Origin: Aphrocallistes beatrix
Taxonomy: Eukaryota; Porifera; Hexactinellida; Sceptrulophora; Aphrocallistidae
Assembly (NCBI GenBank): GCA_963281255.1
Contig: OY725494.1
Span: forward strand, 3,423,934-3,487,933
Reading direction: 5' to 3'
Length of the DNA stretch: 64,000 bases
Every line of letters begins with the position of its first letter. Position 1 is the stretch's first letter. Below, one piece after another: positions 28,601 through 40,600 of the stretch. The notes under the pieces were generated by a model. That model saw only the letters and a list, made by a program, of their open reading frames with translations. It was not told the origin of the DNA and ran no database searches. The position numbers and the translations under genes are program-made.

Positions 28601-31600
28601 GTGTATAGCTATCACTAAAAAGGTCATGTCATAGCCTACTGCGAGGCATTATTAGAGTAGGCTATGGTCATGTCTACATTTTCACACCATTTGACGAATT
28701 TTTAATAATATCCTAGATACAAGCTAGGCTTCCAATGGTTGAGAAAGGTTTTTTGGTTTTAAATTTCGAATATCATATTTTTGAATCAATATAACACATT
28801 ATTTGTATACTTTTATTTACAATAGATACATAAAGTACCGTATTGCTTCGAATAAGCTCCCGGGCGCTTATTTATTTCGTGCACCCTTTAGACCCGGCGC
28901 TTATTTTTTTCATTCGCTATTTTGACCCGGCTCTTTTTTTTGTTTACTACATTGACTGGCACTTTTATTTTTGCAACAACTGAGAATGTTAGTTCTATTA
29001 AAAAAGGATAATGTAATGTTTCAAAAAGTACTTGTATGCTGTTCAGAGAACTAAATGCCCCGGCGTCCGACGCTTATTCGAGCCCCGGCGCTTATTCAAG
29101 CCCAGCGCTTATTCAGGGAAATACGGTAAACGAATTCCAAAAATAGGCTAGAGACTAGTTTTGAACTGTTGACATTGGGTTGTTAGATGTATAGATTTCG
29201 AATATCGTATTTTCGAATCCATAGGATTAACTATTTTAATATTTTATTGCTATCACACACTACAGTTGTACATTTACTGTTTAAACAATTTTATATTCTC
29301 TCATCTAGGCTCACTACCAGCTGTTTCCATAAATGCTAGTATTATTCCGTCAGTTGTTGAACTGTCCTGGAACAGCTACTCCCTACCTGGTATCACTGTA
29401 TCATCATACATCGTGTGTGTGAGAAGTAATGAGAGCTCCTCAGTCTGCGATCAAGAAGTGGAACTATCTCCCTCTGTGAACATGTACAACCTGACAGGAC
29501 TGACAGGTCCTGACCTGTACTACGTGAGTGTGATTGCTGTGACTCAGTTCGGACAGACTTCTACCTCTCCGAGTTTGGGAGTGAATGTAGACGGGACAAT
29601 CCTGACTGCTGTAGAGAACCTAAATGCCAATCCCATCTCGCACAGTGAGATCAGTTACTCGTGGTCTCCCTACCAGCTGAGTGGTAGCGGCACAGTGAAC
29701 AGTTTCCTCCTCTGTCTCAGGTTGGATCCTTCAGAAGAGTGTAACATTGTGAGAGAGATTGGTGGTACAGAGACTAGCTACACTGTGTCATCTCTGAATG
29801 CGAACACTATCTACTACGCTCGAATTCTGGCTAGGACTTCTGTGGGTGACTCTCCTTTCAATGAGGATGTCCAAGCGATGACTAGAGAGAATGGTGAGTG
29901 AATGATTCAGTGATGTTATGACTGTATTTCTCCAATTGAGTTCGACATGTTATTGTGATCTCTCCACAGTACCAACTGCTCCTCCCTCTTCTCTCCGATT
30001 GGAGATTGTCCCATTTAATCAGGTTGAAGTTTCCTGGTCACCTCCTCATGAAGACTTTCAAAATGGTGTTATTACTCACTACACTATCTGCTTGAGAGAA
30101 GAGACTGGAGAGAACTGTATTAGTGAGATACTTCACTCTGCTACTTCTCTTCCTCTCTCCGTTGTGTTGCAGAATCTATCTCCTAATACTGTGTACAGGG
30201 TGCGAGTTCGAGCTCACACCTCTGTTGGAGCAGGTCCCTACACTCCTGATGCTCCATTAATTACAGGTTTGTTGATATAGTGACTTCCCGATTTTTTGAG
30301 TTTTAGAATAATGCTGCTTGAGAGTAGACACAGGAATACCTGAATCAAATTCATTTTTTCCTTTATTTACAATTTAACAGCACTTTTTCCATGTGTATCC
30401 ATTATAGTCCTGCTGTTTGCTTCTTCTCAATCTCTCTATCACGTAATTTGCATTGAATTAGTGTTTTACGAAAGTAATAAAGCGTTTGGTCAGAATATTA
30501 TTTCATATCAAAGCCTGAACATTCAGAAGTGTTTGCTAAGCTATTTCGAAAGGCAACACGAGCAATAGGCTCCAAAAATACGACTTTCCTATTTAACAAT
30601 AATACATCTCCCATGTCTAACTTGAGCAGATTATGAGATATCAATAATACACAATGAACCCAAGTTCCAGGACCCAATGTGTAAAATCCAGAAAGATTGT
30701 ACATCTTCCATGCCAATAGGGCACTCCTATATATGGAGCTGTTGCGTAGATCCGTGAAATTCTTATACTACATGGCAATGGATAGTTTTGTAGTGTAGAA
30801 TTATGAGATTATCCGTAGAATCGTGAGATTTTGTTTCGCATACTCAAATGACCATGTGGTTCAATAGGTTTCATCGTTACTTGATAACCATCGCCACCAA
30901 ATCGTGGCACGCGACACAATTTACTATTGTGTAACCCCATATGGACCATGGATGAATTTTATTTTGCTTTTATGGTTCATATGGAGTTTACCATAGTGAA
31001 TTGTGTCAATCAATTTTAAGTTCAGGGAATTATTGATATGCAATCGACACTTTTATGATCCATGCAATTTTTTGTCCGACTACTACAAATCAACTTTTAA
31101 GTCGCCATCCCCCTTACATCATTCGGTACACGCATCCTTTGATCTACATATCAAGTCCTGGATTTGCACTTTCGTTTAAAATTCTGTAATGTGATTATGT
31201 TAGTAAAATTTAATATACTACATGTATGCATATTTTTATATTATTTTTAATCTACACAATTTCGCATTTGATATTTTTAATACTATCACACTACAGTTGT
31301 ACGCTTGCTCATTAATCAATTTATATTCTCTCATCTAGCCCCACTACCAGCTGTTTCCATAAATGCTAGTATTATTCAGTCAGCTGTTGAACTGTCCTGG
31401 AACAGCTACTCCCTACCTGGTATCACTGTATCATCATACATCGTGTGTGTGAGAAGTAATGAGGTTTTCTCAGTCTGCGATGAAGAAGTGGAACTATCTC
31501 CCTCTGTGAACATGTACAACCTGACAGGACTGACAGGTCCTGACATGTACTACGTGAGTGTGATTGCTGTGACTCAGTTAGGACCGAGCCCTATCTCTCC

Positions 31601-34600
31601 GAATTTTGGAGTGAGTGTAGGTAGGACGCCCCTAACTGCTGTAGAGAACCTAAGTGCCAATCCCATCTCGCACAGTGAGATCAGTTACTCGTGGTCTCCC
31701 TACCTGCTGAGTGGTAGCGACACAGTGAACAGATTCCTCCTCTGTCTCAGGTTGGATCCTTCAGAAGGGTGTAACATTGTGAGAGAGATTGGTGGTACAG
31801 AGACTAGCTACACTGTGTCATCTCTGAATGCGAACACTATCTACTACGCTCGAATTCTGGCTAGGACTTCTGTTGGTGACTCTCCTTTCAATGAGGATGT
31901 CCAAGCGATGACTGGAGAGAATGGTGAGTGAATGATTCAGTGATGTTATGAATGTATTTCTTCAATTGAGTTCGACATGTTATTGTGATATCTCTACAGT
32001 ACCAACTGCTCCTCCCTCTTCTCTCCGATTGGAGTTTGTCTCATTTAATCAGGCTGAAGTTTCCTGGTCTCCTCCTCATGAAGACTTTCAAAATGGTGTT
32101 CTGACTCACTACACTATCTGCTTGAGAGAAGAGACTGGAGAGAACTGTATTAGTGAGATATTTCACTCTGCTACTTCTCTTCCTCTCTCCGTTGTGTTGC
32201 AGAACCTATCTCCTGATACTGTGTACAGGGTGCGAATTCAAGCTTCCACCTCTGTTGGAGCAGGTCCCTACTCTCCTGATGTTCAATTCATTACAGGTTT
32301 GTACACATATTGAAGCTTAATGTTATCTAGATAGCCATTCATCGTTATTTGCTATTCACAATGCTGTTTCAAAGTACACATACGTAGTAGGAATGGCGGA
32401 ACTTTCGTCGCTGGAACTTTCGTCGCAGAACCTTCGTCGCCGGAACTTTCGTCGCCCTGGCATTTCATCGCGGACATTTCGTCCTCTGAACATTAGTTAC
32501 CGGACAACGGGTAGCAGAACTTTTGCCCCTGGAATTTTCATCACGATACCCCTTTCGCACTTACTTATTTCTCAATCAAAATCCCTCAACCATACTTTCA
32601 AACATACTCCACTCAAAAAGCCTCAACTTCCTTTCCTTACACATTAGTACCCGTTTATTTTAGTCACTAATGAGGCGAAATTATATCCGTTAACAATAAT
32701 AAATTACATACGTTAATAATAATAATAACTAAATGTTGAGCGACGAAAGTTCTGGCGACGAAAGTTCCGGGCGACGAAAGTTCCGGCGACGAAAGTTCCG
32801 TTTCCCACGTAGTAGTATTAATAATTGATGAAATACTGAAGGAAGTGACCTTTTTTTAATGAAGCACAGCATGACTTACTAGCCTTTGGTTTTCAAATAT
32901 TGAGCCGCCATAGCCAATTCAAGTGAATCATTTTGGATCTATCATATTAATAACTGATGATACTACGTAAACATGCATTGGTATAAGTGTGCGTTGCTTG
33001 CCTACACTACCAACTGAAAATGACTATCAGACGCCTAATGTAATTTCAAAAATATGGCGGTCGTAGTTGGTCATCATTACTTCCATTCACTTAAGCATGG
33101 ATGATTTCAATAAAGTGTATTTTCATATATGGTTTTAATTGTTAGTTAGATCATAACTAAACATTTAATTGTATACGACTTCAAACAATTTCTTTCAAAA
33201 ATGATATTTAATACAGTCCAATAAAATATCATTATACCATCAACGTAACCAAACGGATTAAGTCGGAAATGGTTGGTCTGGTCCTCTTGGTTCTTCACAC
33301 CTAGGCGATCCCAGGAACCGAGGCCAAAAATGTCAGAAATATTTAATCCGGCCGGACCGAAAACCACAAAATATTTCTTCCGGCGGGCCATACCTATAAC
33401 CCAGACCAAAAATGACTGAAATATTTGGTACGGGCGGACCGAATATTTCGTGACAAGCCCACTAAGTTAGCTTATTTGAGCTTTAAATATATTTGAATGC
33501 TTTGTCACATCAACTAATCTAGCATTTAAAGGTTAATATCTCACGAATTGTAGGATATAGCAACAAACTTATGGTTGATTAATTTTCAGTATGGACGTCT
33601 CTACAATATCATGCAAACGTCATAATGGTGACTTCATGATGACACAGTAAAAATCTATAATCTCCTTTTATCGTGGGAATATTACAATTAATTAGTGGCG
33701 AAAGAAAGCCTTCAGAGACGATGTGAGTGTGCTCTTGCATTGGTTATTACACTATATTAAGTATTTGTCACCATCCCAACAAAATGGAAACTCACTGCGC
33801 ACTGCTCACTCTCGTTTCATCGTGAGGGCTTTGGGTGTTGGGTTTAAGATATATGTGTGTTACGTAACATTTGACTGACTCTAAAGTATAGTTTTTGTCA
33901 ATGTATTTATTAAAGGATGAACAACAATTAAATCAATTCGAAAAATATATTTGGAATTTAGTTTATTAAAATTTGATTTCTGAGATTCTGGCGGATTATA
34001 GTATAAGATCCAGGCACTCTTTGGATAGGACAACTCTATTCGGAGAAGGTTTCTGTGTTTATTCATCTCGAGTGCTACACTAGTTATAATTATATATGGT
34101 CTACGATATAATTTTATATTCTCTCATCTAGGCTCACTACCAGCTGTTTCCATAAATGCTAGTATTATTCTGTCATCTGTTGAACTGTCCTGGAACAGCT
34201 ACTCCCTACCTGGTATCACTGTATCATCATACATCGTGTGTGTGAGAAGTAATGAGAACTCCTCAGTCTGCGATGAAGAAGTGGAACTATCTCCCTCTGT
34301 GAACATGTACAACCTGACAGGACTGACAGGTCCTGACATGTACTACGTGAGTGTTATTGCTGTGACTCAGTTAGGACAGACTTCTACCTCTCCGAGTTTG
34401 GGAGTGAATGTAGACGGGACGATCCTGACTGCTGTAGAGAACCTAAGTGCCAATCCCATCTCGCACAGTGAGATCAGTTACTCGTGGTTTCCCTACCTGC
34501 TGAGTGGTAGCGGCACAGTGGACAGTTTCTTCCTCTGTCTCAGGTTGGATCCTTCAGAAGAGTGTAACATTGTGAGAGAGATTGGTGGTACAGAGACTAG

Positions 34601-37600
34601 CTACACTGTGTCATCTCTGAATGCGAACACTATCTACTACGCTCGAATTCTGGCTAGGACTTCTGTGGGTGACTCTCCTTCCAGTGAGGATGTCCAAGCG
34701 ATGACTAGAGAGAATGGTGAGTGAATGATTCAGTGATGTTAAAAGTGTATTTCTTCAATTGAGTTCGACATGTTATTTTGATATCTCCATAGTACCAACT
34801 GCTTCTCCCTCTTCTCTCCGATTGGAGATTTTTCCATTTAATCAAGTTGAAGTTTCCTGGTCACCTCCTCATGAAGACTTTCAAAATGGTGTTCTTACTC
34901 ACTACACTATCTGCTTGAGAGAAGAGACTGGAGAGAACTGTATTAGTGAGATACTTCACTCTGCTACTTCTCTTCCTCTCTCCGTTGTGTTGGAGAACCT
35001 ATTTCCTAATACTGTGTACAGGGTGCGAGTTCGAGCTCACACCTCTGCGGGATCAGGTCCCTACTCTCCTGATGTTCAATTCACTACAGGTTTGTTGACA
35101 TTTTAACTTCCTCATTTTTGAGTTTTCAAAATAATTTGATAGCGATGCCTGAATCGCGTCCTTTTTCTCCTTTGCTTGCAATTTGAAAGCACCTCTGTCT
35201 ATCCATTAATATTCTCCTGGTTGGTTCTTCCCATCTCTTTGTATCTAGTTCTAGACTGCGTATCAAGCAATGAATTTAGTGTTCCACGAAAGTATTAACT
35301 TGATTAGACTGGGCTTTCAAATTTGATCCTGTTTAATGCCCAATAGACTCCTTCCTATTATTTAATTAATTAATTAAGCGATAATATAATTTCTACGTCT
35401 AAATTCAATGGTTCCTGAGTTAGACTATTTAGGATAATGGTTACATTTGGTCATTTGTCTATTACACAAATGACCAAATGTAACTATTATTTTCATATTA
35501 TTCTTACTCTACACAATTTTTACAATTGATATTTTATTGCTATCACACACTACAGTTGTACATTTACTGTTTAAACAATTTTATATTCTCTCATCTAGGC
35601 TCACTACCAGCTGTTTCCATAAATGCTAGTATTATTCCGTCAGCTGTTGAACTGTCCTGGAACAGCTACTCCCTACCTGGTATCACTGTAACATCATACA
35701 TCGTGTGTGTAAGAAGTAATGAGGTCTTCTCAGTCTGCGATCAAGAAGTGAAACTATCTCCCTCTGTGAACATGTACAACCTGACAGGACTGACAGGTCC
35801 TGACATGTACTACGTGAGTGTGATTGCTGTGACTCAGTTCGGACGGACTTCTATCTCACCGAGTTTGGGAGTGAATGTAGACGGGACGATCCTGACTGCT
35901 GTAGAGAACCTAAGTGCCAATCCCATCTCGCACAGTGAGATCAGTTACTCGTGGTCTCCCTACCAGCTGAGTGGTAGCGGCACAGTGAACAGTTTCCTCC
36001 TCTGTCTCAGGTTGGATCCTTCAGAAGGGTGTAACATTGTGATAGAGATTGGTGGTACAGAGACTAGCTACACTGTGTCATCTCTGAATGCGAACACTAT
36101 CTACTACGCTCGAATTCTGGCTAGGACTTCTGTGGGTGACTCTCCTTCCAGTGAGGATGTCCAAGCGATGACTAGAGAGAATGGTGAGTGAATGATTCAG
36201 TGATGTTATGAGTGTATTTCTCCAATTGAGTTCGACATGTTATTGTGATATCTCCATAGTACCAACTGCTTCTCCCTCTTCTCTCCGATTGGAGATTGTC
36301 CCATTTAATCAGGTTCGAGTTTCCTGGTTACCTCCTCATGAAGACTTTCAAAATGGTGTTCTGACTCACTACACTATCTGCTTGAGAGAAGAGACTGGAG
36401 AGAACTGTATACTTCACTCTGCTACTTCTCTTCCTCTCTCCGTTGTGTTGCAGAATCTATCTCCTGATACTGTGTACAGGGTGCGAGTTCGAGCTCACAC
36501 CTCTGTTGGAGCAGGTCCCTACACTCCTGATGTTCAATTCACCACAGGTTTGTACATAGATTGAAGCTTAATGTTACTAGTCTTTCGTTTTCAAATATTG
36601 AGCCGCCATAGCCAATTCAAGTGAATCATTCTGGATATATATTAATAACTGACAAGCGCGCTTCGCTTGCTTGCCCTTCGCGGCTGGCAGACACTTTGTG
36701 TCCGCTGGAGGCGCCCTGTGGGCGCCTGGGGTCATATTGATGAATAACATCTCTAAATACGTCTATCATACTGTTATAATCAATATTGCACGAAAAATCA
36801 TCAAAACTGTCAATTTTTAAATTTTTTTTGATGCGTAATGATGACGTCATAACAAAGTGATGAGTCATCATTTTTTCATGATAGTTGTATCACATATGAG
36901 GTATATTAATATACACATTCTATTAAAATTTTCAGCCTTCTATCACTTAAAATGGCTGAGTTATGGTCGAAAAACTGAAATTTCTAATTATAAAAAAGGT
37001 GACAATGATGTCATAATTCGATTATGAGTCTCATGCCAACATGCCAAAAATCAGCTTTCTGTGCCTGGCAGTTTCTTCAATCAATTCGTTACATATATAT
37101 ATATATATATATATATTACATATATACATACGTATATACATTAATCGAGTTTTAATAGTAAAGATGATACTACGTAAACATACATTGGTATAGGTGTGCG
37201 TTGCTTGCCTACACTACCAACTGAAAATGACTATCAGACCCCTAATGTAATTTCAAAAATATGGCGGCCGTAGTTGCTCATCATTACCTCCATTCACTTA
37301 AGCATGGAAGTGTATGCAGGGGTGTAGTGTAGGGGGAGCGGGGGGGAGCAGCGCTCCCCCACTACAAATTCAAGGGGGAGCAGCGCTCCCTCACTACAAA
37401 TTTAAGGGGGATCGGCGCTCCCTCACTTTAACCTGACGATTGTTATTACCTATAGAATCGTTTGGCAAGAATGGATTTCGGAGTCGACTGTTTTATAATG
37501 TACTGAAAGCATACATGCCAACCTCTGCATGCAAAATAACGGGACATAAGTAGTACTTTTAGCGGGACATTGAGTTATATCGCGGGACATCGTATATTTG

Positions 37601-40600
37601 TATTATACCTGTAGGCTGAAAAAGCGGGACAATTACACTTTTTGCAACGTTTTCGCGCGACATAGCTCTCTAAGCCTCTCTTCATATGTCCGAAAAAGTG
37701 AAAAAATTTCTTTTGGGGGAGCGCTTATAAAAGAATATATTATATTCTTTTATAAGCGCTCCCCCAAAATAAATTTGAGCACTACACCCCTGGGTGTATG
37801 TAAAATTCAAAACGGTTAAGGGTACAATGGGCCATGATGAGTAAGCATTTTAGATTTCCATCTTTAATTGAAAACTATCAACATGGAAGTCCGCATTCAT
37901 ATCCAAAGTAGATACATAGTAGTGTCCTCTAAAAGCTATCACGCCCCTATTCAATTCAACATTGCCCTGTCACGAAATATTCGGTCCTCCCGGACAAATA
38001 TTTTTTCTGACATTTTCGGTCCGGCAGAATTTTTAATGAACCTAATAATTTTATTTGAGTATGATGACTTAAAATTAATTTTAAGGAAGAACAAAAAATA
38101 TGATGATATAACCTGATTCCGTTTTATCGCTACCAAATAGGAGTTAACTGTATTTTCATATATGCTTTTAATTGTTAGTTAGATCATAACTAAACATTTA
38201 AAATTGTATACGACTTCAAACAATCTCTTTCAAAAATTTCATCTGGAGTGCTACACTGGTTATAATCATATAATGATCTACGATATGATTTTATATTCCT
38301 TCATCTAGCCCCACTACCAGCTGTTTCCATAAGTGCTAGTTCAAGTGAGTCAGGTGTTGAACTGTCCTGGAACAGCTACTCCCTACCTGGTATCACTGTA
38401 TCGTCATACATCGTGTGTGTGAGAAGTAATGAGAGCTCCTCAGTCTGCGATGAAGAAGTGGAACTATCTCCCTCTGTGAACATGTACACCCTGACAGGAC
38501 TGACAGGTCCTGACCTGTACTACGTGAGTGTGATTGCTGTGACTCAGTTAGGACAGACTTCTACCTCTCCGAGTTTGGGAGTGAGTGTAGACGGGACGAT
38601 CCTGACTGCTGTAGAGAACCTAAGTGCCAATCCCATCTCGCACAGTGAGATCAGTTACTCGTGGTTTCCCTACCTGCTGAGTGGTAGCGGCACAGTGAAC
38701 AGTTTCCTCCTCTGTCTCAGGTTGGATCCTTCAGAAGAGTGTAACATTGTGAGAGAGATTGGTGGTACAGAGACTAGCTACACTGTGTCATCTCTGAATG
38801 CGAACACTATCTACTACGCTCGAATTCTGGCTAGGACTTCTGTGGGTGACTCTCCTTTCAATGAGGATGTCCAAGCGATGACTAGAGAGAATGGTGAGTG
38901 AATGATTCAGTGATGTTATGAGTGTATTTCTCTAATTGAGTTCGACATGTTATTGTGATATCTCCACAGTACCAACTGCTTCTCCCTCTTCTCTCCGATT
39001 GGAGATTGTCTCATTTAATCAGGTTCGAGTTTCCTGGTCTCCTCCTCATGAAGACTTTCAAAATGGTGTTCTGACTCACTACACTATCTGCTTGAGAGAA
39101 GAAACTAGGGAGAACTGTATACTTCACTCTGCTGCTTCTCTTCCTCTCTCCGTTGTGTTGCAGAACCTATCTCCTGATACTGTTTACAGGGTGCGAGTTC
39201 GAGCTCACACCTCTGTCGGAGCAGGTCCCTACACTCCTGATGTTCAATTCACTACAGGTTTGTACATAGATTGAAGCTGAATGTTGCTTATAGAGATAAC
39301 TTATTCATCGTTATTTTACTGTTTACAAATTGATTCAAAGTACACGTAATTTTTAATAAACATGGATAATAAATGAATTAAGTACTGAGTGAATGCACCC
39401 TTTTATACTAATGGCACATACGTATAGCCTACAGTCTTGTTTCTACACATCATGCAAGCGTCATAATGGTCACTTCATGATGACACAGTAAAAATCTAAA
39501 ATCTCCTTTTATCGTGGGAATATTACAATGGATTAGTGGCGAAAGAAAGCCTTCAGAGACGATGTGAGTGTGTGCTCCTGCATTGGTTATTACACTATAT
39601 TAAATATTTGTCACCATCCCAACAAAATGGAAACTCACTGCGCACTACTCGCTCTCATTTCATCGTGAGGACTTTGGGTGTTGGGTTTAAGATATATGTG
39701 TGTTACGTAACATTTGACTGACCCTAAAGTATACAGTACACCCTCGATAGTCCGAACCTCGCCAATCCGAACCCTCGCTAATCCGAACACCTAAAATATG
39801 TTATTATTCGCCTATGTGCTTTGAATACACGTTTATAAACTTAAATCTATCAATAATATTGAGAAACCTCGTTAAATAAGCAATCAAGGGGGAATAATAT
39901 CCTTAATATTCTAACAACACAAATTTATTATAATTAATGCCCTATTGAATTAGTGTTATTTCACTAATCGGGACAAATTCAATAATCCGAACGATTTTTT
40001 CGATCATTGGAACAGAGCTGTTCGGATTAGCGAGGGAGTACTGTAATAGTTAATTAAAGGATGAACAACAATTAAATCAATTCGAAAAATATATTTGGAA
40101 TTTAGTTGTATTCAATTTTGTTTTCTGAGATTCTGGCGGATTATAGTATAAAATCCTGGCACTCTTTGGATAGGACAGCTCTATTCGGAGAAGGTTTCTG
40201 TGTTTATTCATCTCGAGTGCTACACTGGTTATAATCATATAATGATCTATGATATAATTTTATATTCCTTCACCTAGGCTCACTACCAGCTGTTTCCATA
40301 AATGCTAGTATTATTCTGTCATCTGTTGAACTGTCCTGGAACAGCTACTCCCTACCTGGTATCACTGTATCATCATACGTCGTGTGTGTGAGAAGTAATG
40401 AGAGCTCCTCAGTCTGCGATGAAGAAGTGGAACTATCTCCCTTTGTGAACATGTACACCCTGACAGGACTGACAGGTCCTGACATGTACTACGTGAGTGT
40501 GATTGCTGTGACTCAGTTAGGACAGACTTCTACCTCTCCGAGTTTGGGAGTGAATGTAGACGGGACGATCCTGACTGCTGTAGAGAACCTAAGTGCCAAT

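Larger units (their letters stand above)
27320..29308 (+). other. Intron between FN3 units 10 and 11, transposon-rich
   Basis: About 2 kb. Contents: an inverted relative of the 15560-15740 repeat (about 27534-27850), a short (GTTT) tract near 27885, a hAT transposase remnant (27913-28143), a GC-rich element near 28232-28385, a copy of the AGAAATCATTGT segment near 28510, and a MITE at 28837-29129. Confidence 0.6.

Noticed and set aside
39536-39721. Small open frame conserved in the introns after units 12, 15 and 16 (AKESLQRRCECV...)
   Set aside because: The copies are segmental duplicates of intron DNA. The frame is not preserved in all copies and resembles no protein. Kept only as a marker of duplication.
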